The notes beneath the pieces are model-generated. The model was given only the letters and a program-made list of their open reading frames with translations. It ran no database searches and was not told the DNA's origin. A stretch of 64,000 nt of DNA from Mucilaginibacter ginsenosidivorax (GTDB lineage Bacteria; Bacteroidota; Bacteroidia; Sphingobacteriales; Sphingobacteriaceae): positions 4,340,001 to 4,404,000 of the forward strand of contig NZ_CP042437.1 of the NCBI RefSeq assembly GCF_007971525.1. The letters run 5' to 3'. Below, piece by piece: positions 27,053 to 36,084 of the stretch. Within the stretch, counting starts at the first letter, position 1. The number at the start of each line of letters is the position of its first letter. The position numbers and the translations under genes are program-made.

Positions 27053-28054
27053 GTGCCTGTAATATTAGGAATTGAATCTTCTTGCGATGACACATCTGCC
27101 TCTGTTTGCGTTGATGGGGTTATCCTGAGCAATGTTATTGCTAACCAAAGCATTCATGAGGCATATGGCGGCGTTGTCCCCGAGCTTGCCTCAAGGGTAC
27201 ATCAGCAAAATATTGTTCCTGCCGTTCAACAAGCACTATTGAACGCAAAAGTAAACAAAAATGATATTGATGCGGTAGCTTTTACCCGCGGGCCGGGCCT
27301 TTTAGGCTCATTATTAGTTGGTGTATCGTTCGCCAAGGCATTTGCGCTTGCCCAAAACGCGCCATTGGTCGAAATTAATCACATGCAGGCCCATATCCTG
27401 GCCCACTTTATTGGCGATCATAAGCCCGTGTTTCCATTTTTATGCCTTACCGTATCGGGCGGGCACACGCAAATAGTTTTGGTAAAAGATTATTTTGAAA
27501 TGGAAATTATTGGCCAAACACTGGATGATGCCGCAGGCGAAGCTATGGATAAAACCAGTAAGATATTAGGCTTACCTTATCCGGGTGGCCCGCTTATAGA
27601 TAAATACGCTCGGCAGGGTAATCCGGATGCTTACAAGTTCCCCGAGCCACAGATCCCGGGCTTTGATTTTAGTTTTAGCGGACTCAAAACATCGATATTG
27701 TATTTTATTCGCGATAACGTGGCCAGGAACCCCGATTTTATCAGCGAAAACATGGCCGATATTTGCGCATCGGTTGAAAAACGGATAGCAACCATATTGC
27801 TCAATAAATTTGAAAGGGCGGCAAAAGAGTACGGTATTAAACAATTGGCATTGGCCGGCGGCGTATCGGCCAATACAGGTTTAAGATTGGGCCTGCAGGC
27901 CCTTTGCGAAAAAAACGGCTGGGAAAGCTTTATTCCGGCTATGCAATATTGTACAGATAACGCTGCCATGATTGCAATTGCCGGTTACTATAAATATTTA
28001 AAAGGTGAATTTGCAGGGCAGGAAATTGCACCTATGGCAAGAATGATATTTTAA
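27053..28054 (+). CDS. tsaD: tRNA N6-adenosine threonylcarbamoyltransferase
   Basis: This 333-residue Kae1/TsaD protein transfers the threonylcarbamoyl group to A37 of ANN-decoding tRNAs, working with TsaB and TsaE. It starts with GTG (MPVILGIESSCDDTSASV). The metal-binding histidines His110 and His114 are in INHMQAHILAHF, and the nucleotide-binding segments are LTVSGGHTQIVLV, DDAAGEAMDKTSKILGLPYPGGP and LALAGGVSANTGLR. The length is normal. It is divergent from the TamB-like gene and followed by a short membrane protein gene after a word-type repeat. Confidence 0.97.
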   Translation: MPVILGIESSCDDTSASVCVDGVILSNVIANQSIHEAYGGVVPELASRVHQQNIVPAVQQALLNAKVNKNDIDAVAFTRGPGLLGSLLVGVSFAKAFALAQNAPLVEINHMQAHILAHFIGDHKPVFPFLCLTVSGGHTQIVLVKDYFEMEIIGQTLDDAAGEAMDKTSKILGLPYPGGPLIDKYARQGNPDAYKFPEPQIPGFDFSFSGLKTSILYFIRDNVARNPDFISENMADICASVEKRIATILLNKFERAAKEYGIKQLALAGGVSANTGLRLGLQALCEKNGWESFIPAMQYCTDNAAMIAIAGYYKYLKGEFAGQEIAPMARMIF

Positions 28055-28055
28055 T

Positions 28056-28147
28056 TTTGAATTACTGAATTATTGAATTGAAGGGAATGTCTAATAACTA
28101 CTTTGCAATTCTAATCAGTAATTCACTAATTCAATAAATCAATAATT
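28056..28147. repeat. Word-type inverted repeat (attgaatt / aattcaat)
   Basis: Immediately after the tsaD stop, tgaattactgaattattgaatt faces cagtaattcactaattcaat and further words ending at the base before the next ATG (28148). The right arm is near-identical to that before tsaD (27017-27045), so both ends of tsaD carry the same words. Confidence 0.7.
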
Positions 28148-28318
28148 ATGAGTATTCCATCATTAATATTCTGGGCGGTTTTTGTGCTGCCGCTGGTTGC
28201 ATTTTTAGTATGGCTAATGCGCCAGGATAAAAAGAAAGGCGTTACAGGGCTTATTGTATTGGCCATTACCGTTATAGGCGGTATTATTTACATGTACGTT
28301 AAAACGGGTGGCAAATAG
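28148..28318 (+). CDS. Small membrane protein (56 aa), unknown
   Basis: A short ATG frame encodes 56 residues with two hydrophobic helices: SIPSLIFWAVFVLPLVAFLV (2-21) and VTGLIVLAITVIGGIIYMYV (about 31-50), joined by a basic loop (RQDKKKG) and ending KTGGK. The charge pattern is that of a real inner-membrane hairpin with both ends outside or inside together. It is not a family I can name. It begins right at the end of a word-type repeat and may be co-transcribed with tsaD. Confidence 0.65.
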   Translation: MSIPSLIFWAVFVLPLVAFLVWLMRQDKKKGVTGLIVLAITVIGGIIYMYVKTGGK

Positions 28319-28384
28319 TTGATTAGTTAAGTGGTTGATTAAGTTAATGGACTTAGAAGCTGTTTGAAAATAAAAGAAAGACGA

Positions 28385-28640
28385 TTATTGAGCGTTAAAC
28401 CCATGCGACACGCAGCGGAGTATAGCATGGCGGAGACGACTCACCCCGGCTACGCTGCGCTGGCCGACCCTCTCTCCGGCTTACGCCGCATAGAGGGTTT
28501 AGGAAATTTATATTTTGTAAGTAATTGATTAATAATACACTACTATGCGGAGCCCTCTTTCCACCGGAGGTGAAGAGAGGGTGGCCCAGCGTAGCGTCGG
28601 CCGGGTGAGTCGTGGCCGGCGTTCAACCGGATGTATATAT
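28385..28640. repeat. G+C-rich long imperfect inverted repeat element
   Basis: cgactcaccccggctacgct (starting 28437) and the following bases to 28475 pair with agagagggtggcccagcgta (starting 28574) through gggtgagtcg at 28612: arms of about 39 nt with few mismatches, and each arm also contains its own small hairpin (ctctctccggcttacgccg..., ctctttccaccggaggtg...). An outer hairpin ccatgc...gcatgg is at 28411-28430. The element is much richer in G+C than its surroundings and has no coding frame. It resembles the dispersed palindromic elements seen between genes in Sphingobacteriaceae; only one copy is in this window. Confidence 0.7.
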
Positions 28641-28718
28641 AGCCTAATACGTGATGGTGTGTATAAAGCAATGACGTTTTTATTTAATAGAGCTTCTTAG
28701 GCATGTTGATTATATTTT

Positions 28719-29114
28719 ATGAAGCTGGAAAATAATTGGCGCTACAAGTCACTACAAAACCTGGAGAAGATAGCCCTTGAAGATCCGGCAACAGCACCAA
28801 CGCGACTTGTAAGACGTTGCCTGGAACTATTAAAAGTCCCGCTAAATGAATTTAACACAGAGAATCTGCGTTTGATGATAGGGCAGGAGTTTAGTTTGCC
28901 ATATCTTGTACCGCTGGCTATCGAAAAACTTACCGAAGACCTTTTTGCCGAGGGTGATTACTACCCCGGCGACTTATTAGCAGTTGTGCTAAAAATCAAA
29001 ACTGCCTTTTGGGAGGATAACCAACAATTATTTAACGCTGTAACAAGCTTGATAAACAGCCGGTATGACGAAATTGAGGACGCAGGAATTTCCCTGGGCT
29101 CTTTCGCCACCTAA
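28719..29114 (+). CDS. CdiI-type contact-dependent inhibition immunity protein (orphan)
   Basis: This 131-residue soluble acidic protein starts MKLENNWRYKSLQNLEKI and has the family pattern TRLVRRCLELLKVPLNEF, TENLRLMIGQEFSLPYLVPL, FAEGDYYPGDLLAVVL, which I recognise from the CdiI_2 family of CDI immunity proteins. These bind and neutralise a cognate secreted toxin domain. No CdiA or polymorphic toxin gene is nearby, so this is an orphan copy, as is common for such proteins. The facing gene, 15 bp away, is a GH19-type enzyme; a functional link is possible but unproved. Its upstream region is the G+C-rich inverted repeat element. Confidence 0.75.
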   Translation: MKLENNWRYKSLQNLEKIALEDPATAPTRLVRRCLELLKVPLNEFNTENLRLMIGQEFSLPYLVPLAIEKLTEDLFAEGDYYPGDLLAVVLKIKTAFWEDNQQLFNAVTSLINSRYDEIEDAGISLGSFAT

Positions 29115-29129
29115 ACTCCTTTGCTTATT

Positions 29130-29717
29130 TTAAACCGGCGCGGTTAATCCTTTATAAAACGTTTGAGCATATCCCGCAATGGTTGTGGCCTGGTCAAGGC
29201 CATTAATTATTTTGCGGGCGTTTATCCAGTCGGTTAAGTCTGGTGTAAAATATTTGCCAAGGCTCTTGCCTGTAAATAGCCCGCCAACCATCCCTTTAAC
29301 CATGATGTTTGCGGCTATAGTTGGATCTAAGGCAAGTTCGGGATTTCCGAGCAGGTCGACATGCAATAAATGGCCCATGCTCTCATAATTTTCATACCAG
29401 GTTAGTTGTACGTAGCCCCTGCCATAATATAATTTATCGGGCGTGGTATAGGGTACCCGGTGACCAGGACCAGCCCCCATTTTTAATTTTTTGCCATAAT
29501 CATGGCCGGCGCCCTTGCCAAATTCGGCTATTGGCTGCATTTTTTGAGCGCATTCATGAAACACCGTAGCCAGCATATAAGCTGTTTTGCGGTTATCGGT
29601 TATGCCAGCTGCTGCAATAACGGTTAAGATAGTTTCGATGCCATCAATCTGGCTTTGAGAGAAATGTCCGCCAAACAATGGGCGAATGGTGTCGTAAAAT
29701 GCTTTACTTCCTGGCAT
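29130..29717 (-). CDS. Glycoside hydrolase family 19 (chitinase/endolysin-like)
   Basis: The 195-residue single-domain protein has no signal peptide. GH19 features are TAYMLATVFHECAQKMQPIAE, with Glu55 in the catalytic HE position and Glu65 nearby, and the family block KLYYGRGYVQLTWYENYE (residues 95-112) followed by LLGNPELALDPTIAANIMVKGM. The fold is lysozyme-like; members cut chitin or peptidoglycan and are often phage endolysins or secreted effectors. The lack of export signal fits an endolysin or a toxin delivered by another system. It is convergent with the CdiI-type gene and no phage genes adjoin it. Confidence 0.85.
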   Translation of the reverse strand: MPGSKAFYDTIRPLFGGHFSQSQIDGIETILTVIAAAGITDNRKTAYMLATVFHECAQKMQPIAEFGKGAGHDYGKKLKMGAGPGHRVPYTTPDKLYYGRGYVQLTWYENYESMGHLLHVDLLGNPELALDPTIAANIMVKGMVGGLFTGKSLGKYFTPDLTDWINARKIINGLDQATTIAGYAQTFYKGLTAPV

Positions 29718-29889
29718 AATAGTGTAAGTTTAGGTATGTTGATGATTGAGCCGACGCCCGCCCGGGTAGAAAAAACTGCAAAGTTTATTTGGGTAAGGTG
29801 TTGGATGTTAGTCAAATATAACGATTTAGGAGCGAAGTAGCAAATCTTTTTAAGGATTTTAAGTAGTGCTGCCGGGGATATCGGGAGAT

Positions 29890-29929
29890 AAAAAAACGGC
29901 TATGCTGTTATAAAGCGTAGCCGTTTTTT
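29890..29929 (-). terminator. Rho-independent terminator after the IPT lipoprotein gene
   Basis: aaaaaacggctatgct pairs with agcgtagccgttttttg-side bases (one mismatch), loop of about 8 nt, with T run on the minus strand. It lies 15 bp beyond the stop of the minus-strand gene. Confidence 0.85.
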
Positions 29930-29943
29930 GAGATTTGGATTAC

Positions 29944-32235
29944 CTATCGGGCAGCCCTGAATATCTTATTGGAACCTGTGGTGGTATACGCGCTGATGTA
30001 ATAATAAGATGGAGTAATTACAATGCCTCCTAAAGTATATCCCGTTGGTATAGTGTATTTTGTAAATGTATCACCGTTATTAAAGGATAGGTTAAGGTAA
30101 GCTGCGCCGTAAGCTACAATATCGCCGGCTGTTTTTATTACTCTGCATGCTTCGCTGCCTATGTCTTCCCATGTGGCGCCCTGGTTTACAGAACGATATA
30201 TGCGGGTGCTGCCAAGGCTTTGTCCCGAGCCTTTATAACTAAAGGAACAAAATACATTGTATGACGATGTTGTTAAAAAATCGCGCTCGCCCAGGTTATA
30301 ATTGTAGATACCTGTTACGCCGCTGGTTTCTCGCCAGGTGCGGCCCTGATCTATCGACTGGTAAAAAATTTTCTCTTCTTTCGAAGTAAAATTCTTACTG
30401 GTATCAACAGCAAACATGTACTTTTCATTTGAAAAACTACTGATGTAATTGAGCGTACCCGGACCGGAAATATCTGCGCTTGACCAGGTTGAGCCGCCAT
30501 CAGGCGATTTATAAACCTTTTTGCCCGCTATTAAAGTGATTTTATCCTGGTTAACAGTAATGCCCGTAAAACTCCTGTTGGGCGATGTAGCATCCGGAAC
30601 TAATTTTACCCAGTTAGTGCCATTTGTAGATTTTGCAATGCCAAGGCTTGTGGTAACGTAGTAGTTGTTGTTATCGGCTTTGATAATGTTGATAGATGGT
30701 TTTTGCCCCTGGCCAAACGGTAAATTATTATAAACGTCGGTATATGATTTGCCGTCTGCACTAAAATACAGATAGCCCTGCTGTGGCCCTCCTGTAACCA
30801 TGATGCTGCTCCCTGTACTTACCATTTGGTTGCTTTGTTGCAAATTAATTGATGAGAAAACCTCTGCCCAGTCAAGCGAGGTTTTTGGAGGGTTCACTGT
30901 AAAAATCAATGCTTCATTGACACTATTCCCATCAGCACTTAAAATTATCTTGCCGGTAGTAGCGCTGGCCGGAACTTTCACTGTAAGCCTGGTTGCAGTA
31001 GCCGTTAGTACCGTTGCGCGCACCCCATTAAAGAAAACAATATTTGTGGCTGGAGTGGTGCTAAAGTTGGTACCGGTAAAAGTGATAACATCGCCCGGGT
31101 TGCCCTGTGCGGGCGATATACTTTGCAAAATGGGTTTGTTAGTATACGTAAACACCGGGCCGGTAATGTTTGTGCGGGCATTATTAACATTTACAGCTAT
31201 TGCACCTGTTGACCCGCCGGCAGGTACCCGCACGGTTAATTTTGTACTTGTAGCGGTTAATACTATGCCAACGCCTGTTTGAAAAAATACCTTGTTTTCT
31301 GCCAATACTGTACTGAAGTTTGTACCGCTAACAGCTACGGTATCGTTTGTTTTTCCGCTCGCCGGGCTAATTCCGGTTATTGTTGCCGGTAATAAATACG
31401 TGAATACAGGGCCGGTTACCGAAGTGCCGTTGTTTATGCTTACTGTAATGTTTCCCGTGCCTGCCGCTGCGGGCGCGATAACAACCAGTTGGGTAGCGCT
31501 TGCCGAGCTTACAACTGCCTTAGTGCCATTAAAGCTAACCTCGTTATTGGTTTTTACCGCACTAAAATTTGTACCGGTAATTCTAACTGTATCTAAAGCA
31601 AACCCTTTTTGCGGACTAATACTTTCGATAGTTGGTTTATCACTTACAGGTGTTGGGTCAACTATATCAGTTTTTGGTTTAACATTGGCCCGGAAATTAG
31701 TAAGATCGAATGAGCCTGATGAATTAAACGAACGGCCCCTGGCATCGGTAAACTTAATATCCCATTTCACGGTTGCCGTGCCATTGCTTTTTATAATAAC
31801 CGTGATAGTGCCCGATACCGCATAATAAGTATTGCCATCTTTAATGTATTGGATATAGGTTTGAACCGGCGGGGTGGTTACTACCGCATTTATCTTTAAG
31901 TGAGGATTACCCGGGTTGAAAGACGTTCCGGCTTTTTTGCTTAACTCAATGGCGCCGTCTTTAAAATCGTTAATAAAAAATACAATCTTATTTCCTGTTG
32001 TATTTAACCGGCCTGTAGCTTTCAGTGCTTTTACGTCATCCCCATCCGTACTATAATAAGTTGATGTAATAGCCGCGGCATCCAGGTTATAATCGGTGCT
32101 GTCTATTTTTGCCGTAAGCGAGGGTTTTGTAATTAGCGAAGGATCCGCTGAATCGTTTTTGCCTTTTGAGCATGAATAACCTACCATTAGCAATAATACC
32201 AATGCAGATAATTTAGATAGATTTTTTAACGCCAT
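29944..32235 (-). CDS. IPT/TIG repeat lipoprotein with BNR-like C-terminal propeller
   Basis: The 763-residue lipoprotein (lipobox VGYSC, Cys22) has an N-terminal beta domain (about 35-190, LTAKIDSTDYNLDAAAI), three IPT/TIG Ig-like repeats (about 200-455; each has ISPxxG and VxxTGTNFS, for example IESISPQKGFALDTVRITGT) and a C-terminal half with BNR/sialidase-type blades marked by SPDGGSTWSS, SIDQGRTWRETS and SVNQGATWEDIG. It is likely an outer-surface protein binding polysaccharide or other ligands; the blades do not prove enzyme activity. It is a single transcription unit; the 290 bp upstream (32236-32526) hold only its promoter region and the uvrA terminator. Confidence 0.88.
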   Translation of the reverse strand: MALKNLSKLSALVLLLMVGYSCSKGKNDSADPSLITKPSLTAKIDSTDYNLDAAAITSTYYSTDGDDVKALKATGRLNTTGNKIVFFINDFKDGAIELSKKAGTSFNPGNPHLKINAVVTTPPVQTYIQYIKDGNTYYAVSGTITVIIKSNGTATVKWDIKFTDARGRSFNSSGSFDLTNFRANVKPKTDIVDPTPVSDKPTIESISPQKGFALDTVRITGTNFSAVKTNNEVSFNGTKAVVSSASATQLVVIAPAAAGTGNITVSINNGTSVTGPVFTYLLPATITGISPASGKTNDTVAVSGTNFSTVLAENKVFFQTGVGIVLTATSTKLTVRVPAGGSTGAIAVNVNNARTNITGPVFTYTNKPILQSISPAQGNPGDVITFTGTNFSTTPATNIVFFNGVRATVLTATATRLTVKVPASATTGKIILSADGNSVNEALIFTVNPPKTSLDWAEVFSSINLQQSNQMVSTGSSIMVTGGPQQGYLYFSADGKSYTDVYNNLPFGQGQKPSINIIKADNNNYYVTTSLGIAKSTNGTNWVKLVPDATSPNRSFTGITVNQDKITLIAGKKVYKSPDGGSTWSSADISGPGTLNYISSFSNEKYMFAVDTSKNFTSKEEKIFYQSIDQGRTWRETSGVTGIYNYNLGERDFLTTSSYNVFCSFSYKGSGQSLGSTRIYRSVNQGATWEDIGSEACRVIKTAGDIVAYGAAYLNLSFNNGDTFTKYTIPTGYTLGGIVITPSYYYISAYTTTGSNKIFRAAR

Positions 32236-32483
32236 GTTTATGATGATGATAAGGAATAGACCTTTTGTTGTATTTTTTAATTTAAACGTAAAATAATCGG
32301 ATAAGGTTAACCATAAATATCGTTAATGGTAATAACGGTGTTGTTACAAAATGATGTTGTTTATTCCTTTATACACCATTGAACATAAACCGGTTAACGA
32401 CGCCGACGTTAAAGCGGGCATTTTTTTGCAACCATGGTTTATAATTGGACTGCGGCTGCCGCAAATAAAATTTAAGAGGGAAT

Positions 32484-32510
32484 AAAAAAGACTCCAATTA
32501 TGAAGTCTTT
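32484..32510 (-). terminator. Rho-independent terminator of uvrA
   Basis: aaagact and agtcttt arms with a 10-nt loop, followed on the minus strand by a T run, 17 bp past the uvrA stop. Confidence 0.75.
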
Positions 32511-32526
32511 CTTGATTTTAGATAGG

Positions 32527-35463
32527 TTATTTCCCAAACCGTTCTTTTAAATAATGCCCGGTATGCGATTTTTTTTCTTTGATGAGGTTTTCAGGGATGC
32601 CTTCGAATACCACTTTACCGCCACGGTCGCCGCCTTCGGGACCAATGTCAATCACCCAGTCGGCGCATTTAATGACATCCATGTTATGTTCAATAACAAT
32701 AATGGTATTACCATGTTCAAGCAGGGCATCAAATGATTTTAGCAGCTTTTTAATATCGGCAAAATGCAGCCCGGTAGTGGGTTCATCAAAAATAAATAAC
32801 GTTTTGTGCGTATTGTTACCTTTTACAAGGAACGATGCAAGCTTTATACGCTGTGCTTCGCCGCCCGATAGCGTATTTGATGATTGGCCCAGCTGTACAT
32901 AGCCTAACCCAACATCAACCAGGGGCTTTATTTTGGATATGATCTTTGGCTCTTTGGCAAAAAACTGCAACGCTTCGTCAATGGTCATGTGCAATACTTC
33001 GGCTACGTTCTTTTCGTTGTAGGTAATATCCAGTATGTGCTGTTTAAAGCGATTGCCACCGCAGGTTTCGCAGGTAAGGAAAATATCGGCCATAAACTGC
33101 ATCTCTATTTTTACTTCACCCTCGCCCTGGCAAACATCGCAGCGGCCACCCTCTACGTTAAATGAGAATGCCGATGGTTTCAAGCCGGCTGCTTTAGCTG
33201 CCGGTTGTGCGGCGTAAAGGTTGCGGATCTCGTCCCAGGCTTTTACATAGGTAACCGGGTTTGAGCGCGATGAACGGCCGATAGGGTTTTGATCAACCAT
33301 TTCTACCTGTTCTATCTTGGCATAATCACCTTCAATACTATCATATGATCCGGTTTGCTCGCCCGAGTAATTGCCCAGTGTTTTTTGCAGGGCAGGGGCC
33401 AGTATGCGCTTTACCAAACTGGTTTTGCCAGATCCGGATACGCCGGTAACTACGGTAAGTACCCCCAACGGAAATTTAGCATTTACGTGCTGCAGGTTGT
33501 TTTCGCGGCCGCCCTTTATCTCGATGAAATCGTACCATTTACGGCGGGTGGATGGTATGGCTATCTCATCCTTACCGCTTAGGTAGCGGCCGGTTAAGCT
33601 GTTATCGTCTTTTATAATCTGGTCATAAGTTCCGGTGAAAATCAGTTCGCCGCCATGGGTACCGGCCTCGGGGCCAATATCAATAATATGGTCGGCTGCC
33701 TTCATAATCTCTTCCTCGTGCTCAACTACCAAAACGGTGTTGCCTACATCGCGCAGGGATTTTAATACGCCAATCAGGCGTTGGGTATCGCGCGGGTGCA
33801 GGCCTATGCTCGGCTCATCCAATACATATACCGAGCCCACCAGGCTGCTTCCTAACGAAGTAGCCAGGTTAATCCGTTGCGATTCGCCGCCCGATAGCGT
33901 GTTTGATAAACGATTTAGCGTTAAATAGCTCAAGCCAACATCATTCAGGAAAACCAAACGATTGGTTATTTCCATTAACAAACGTTTACCAATTTTGGCG
34001 TCGGTTTCGTTAAGTTCCAGGCCCTGGAAAAACTCCAGCGCTTTATCAAGCGGCATCAAAACCACATCGGTAATGGAGCGTTCATTAATTTTTACATACG
34101 ATGCATCCTGGCGCAAACGGCTGCCCTTACACTCGGGGCAGGTGGTTTTGCCCCTGTATCGCGATAGCAAAACGCGGTATTGGATTTTGTAGGTTTGCTC
34201 TTCCATCTCCTTGAAAAATTCATCAAGGCCGCGGAAAAATTTATTACCTGTCCATAATAACTTTTGTTCCTTAGCGGTAAGCTGGTTATACTGGCGGTGG
34301 ATAGGGAAATCAAATTTCAGGGCATGCCTCACCAGGTTGTCATTCCACTCGCGCATCTTTTCGCCGCGCCATGGGGCAATGGCCCCTTCATATATCGATT
34401 TGCTTTTATCAGGGATAACCAAATCTTCATCAATGCCAATTACCTTACCATAGCCCTCGCATTTTTTGCAGGCGCCGTAAGGGTTATTAAAGCTGAAAAA
34501 GTTGGGGGTAGGCTCTTCAAATTTAATACCGTCCAACTCAAAACGGTCGCAAAAAAAGCGCTCGGTTTCCTGCTCAGCGTCGGCCTCCTGGTAACGCACG
34601 TAGCAATCGCCTTTGCCCTCAAAAAAGGCGGTCTGGATAGAGTCGCCCAGGCGGCTTACCGTTTCATCCTCTTCGTTTTTGCTGATACGGTCGACAACAA
34701 TACGAACCGCGTTGTAAGTATCGGCAGAGTGCATGGCGGCGGTAGCACTTTCAGTATCGCTCACCGTCTTTGTTTTTTTGCCTTTCGCCTTTGTTTTTTC
34801 AGTTACGGCTTCGCCGGATATTTCTTCTAACAGCCATGAACCGTCATCTACAATGCTGGCATCCTCTAAAAGCGCTTCAATTTTTGATAGCTTGCCTTGG
34901 TACTCCACCCGTACAAAACCCTTTTGCATGAGTACCGCCAGCTCTTCTTTTAAGCTGCGGTTATTGTGCGGGTATAAAGGTGCCAGTATGGTTACCTGGC
35001 TTTCATTGGGCAGGCTGAGTACAAAGTTTACCACATCGGTAACCGAATCTTTTTTTACCGGCAGGCCGGATATGGGTGAAATGGTTTTACCAATGCGCGA
35101 GAAAAGCAGTTTAAGGTAATCATAAATTTCTGTTGAGGTGCCCACAGTTGAACGCGGGTTTGATGTGATTACTTTTTGCTCAATGGCTATTGCCGGGGCT
35201 ATACCTTTTATATAATCAACATCCGGCTTGTTCATGCGGCCCAGGAACTGGCGGGCGTACGATGAAAGGCTCTCTACATAGCGGCGTTGCCCTTCGGCAT
35301 ATAACGTATCAAAAGCAAGCGACGATTTACCCGAGCCCGACATGCCTGTTACAACAACCAGCTTGTTTTTGGGGATGGCCACATCCATATTTTTAAGGTT
35401 GTGTACACGCGCCCCTTTTATAATAATATGTTTTGATGGATCTTTTTCTGCTTCTTTGCTCAT
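32527..35463 (-). CDS. uvrA: Excinuclease ABC subunit A
   Basis: UvrA, the damage-recognition ATPase of nucleotide excision repair, 978 residues. It has two ABC modules: Walker A sites VVVTGMSGSGKSS and VVTGVSGSGKTS, signature motifs NTLSGGESQRINLA and NTLSGGEAQRIKLA, and the zinc sites CKKCEGYGKVIG, CPECKGSRL and CDVCQGEGEVKIE...CETCGG. A lysine-rich insert (TEKTKAKGKKTKT, about residue 225) is in the UvrB-binding region. The frame is open to ATG 35487, but those eight codons (MNHELIQR) are read from a word-type repeat, so ATG 35463 (MSKEAEKDPSKH) is the better start. Confidence 0.97.
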   Translation of the reverse strand: MSKEAEKDPSKHIIIKGARVHNLKNMDVAIPKNKLVVVTGMSGSGKSSLAFDTLYAEGQRRYVESLSSYARQFLGRMNKPDVDYIKGIAPAIAIEQKVITSNPRSTVGTSTEIYDYLKLLFSRIGKTISPISGLPVKKDSVTDVVNFVLSLPNESQVTILAPLYPHNNRSLKEELAVLMQKGFVRVEYQGKLSKIEALLEDASIVDDGSWLLEEISGEAVTEKTKAKGKKTKTVSDTESATAAMHSADTYNAVRIVVDRISKNEEDETVSRLGDSIQTAFFEGKGDCYVRYQEADAEQETERFFCDRFELDGIKFEEPTPNFFSFNNPYGACKKCEGYGKVIGIDEDLVIPDKSKSIYEGAIAPWRGEKMREWNDNLVRHALKFDFPIHRQYNQLTAKEQKLLWTGNKFFRGLDEFFKEMEEQTYKIQYRVLLSRYRGKTTCPECKGSRLRQDASYVKINERSITDVVLMPLDKALEFFQGLELNETDAKIGKRLLMEITNRLVFLNDVGLSYLTLNRLSNTLSGGESQRINLATSLGSSLVGSVYVLDEPSIGLHPRDTQRLIGVLKSLRDVGNTVLVVEHEEEIMKAADHIIDIGPEAGTHGGELIFTGTYDQIIKDDNSLTGRYLSGKDEIAIPSTRRKWYDFIEIKGGRENNLQHVNAKFPLGVLTVVTGVSGSGKTSLVKRILAPALQKTLGNYSGEQTGSYDSIEGDYAKIEQVEMVDQNPIGRSSRSNPVTYVKAWDEIRNLYAAQPAAKAAGLKPSAFSFNVEGGRCDVCQGEGEVKIEMQFMADIFLTCETCGGNRFKQHILDITYNEKNVAEVLHMTIDEALQFFAKEPKIISKIKPLVDVGLGYVQLGQSSNTLSGGEAQRIKLASFLVKGNNTHKTLFIFDEPTTGLHFADIKKLLKSFDALLEHGNTIIVIEHNMDVIKCADWVIDIGPEGGDRGGKVVFEGIPENLIKEKKSHTGHYLKERFGK

Positions 35464-35576
35464 GCGTTGAATTAGTTCATGGTTCATAGTTCATGGATCA
35501 TAGCTGTAAGGAAGCTAAATAGGTTGATGGCAAAATTTATACCATGAACCATGATCTATCAACTATGAACTTTTTG
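35464..35576. repeat. Word-type inverted repeat (gttcatgg / ccatgaac) upstream of uvrA
   Basis: gttcatggttcatagttcat (from 35478) is complementary to the words accatgaaccatgatctatc (from 35541) and aactatgaac. Arms of about 30 nt are separated by about 35 nt. The element abuts the uvrA start. The rest of the gap to 35850 is A+T-rich and shows no gene. Confidence 0.75.
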
Positions 35577-35850
35577 CGAGTGCAAAAATCCTAAAATATT
35601 TAGCATAATCCAAATCGCTTTCACTTTGTTTAGATGATTATTGTAATTAAATATCCGAGTTTACAGTTTGTTGACTTTTAATTGTTTAGGAAGAATTTTT
35701 GGGGATTGGCAATGAGCCAAATTACTTTAGTGTAAACACGCGCAGGAGTTAAACTTTTAAGCTTTTGATTTAACCGATACCTGCATATTGGTGTAATAAT
35801 GCTTTTGAAAGCTGGCATCATTTTGTAATTTTACAATATAAGCTAATATA

Positions 35851-36084
35851 ATGACTACGCTAACTGTAAATATTGAGGATAAAAAAACCGAGAAAGCCAT
35901 CAAAGCTGTATTGGACGCTTTTGGCCTGGATTATAATGTTGCGAAAGACAACACTAAACGCCCGTTATCAAAGTCGGAACAGGTGATGTATAACCGGCTA
36001 AAACGATCTGTAAAAGAAATAAATCTTTATAAAGAAGGTAAAATCGAACTTCAGGATGCAAGAGAATTTTTAAATGAGCTATAG
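35851..36084 (+). CDS. DUF2683-type antitoxin
   Basis: This is a 77-residue protein (MTTLTVNIEDKKTEKAIKAV...) with a short beta strand, an amphipathic helix (AIKAVLDAFGLDYNV) and a charged C-terminal region (SKSEQVMYNRLKRSVKEINLY, IELQDAREFLNEL) typical of DUF2683 antitoxins in Bacteroidota. The N-terminus probably dimerises and the C-terminus wraps the toxin. Its last 11 bp overlap the toxin gene, the usual order. Antitoxins of this kind often repress their own operon; ttgtaattttacaa at about 35824-35837 just upstream is a palindromic candidate operator. Confidence 0.8.
   Translation: MTTLTVNIEDKKTEKAIKAVLDAFGLDYNVAKDNTKRPLSKSEQVMYNRLKRSVKEINLYKEGKIELQDAREFLNEL

Noticed and set aside
34264..34830. 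188-codon plus-strand frame inside uvrA
   Set aside because: Lies wholly antisense to a well conserved gene; no recognisable protein features.
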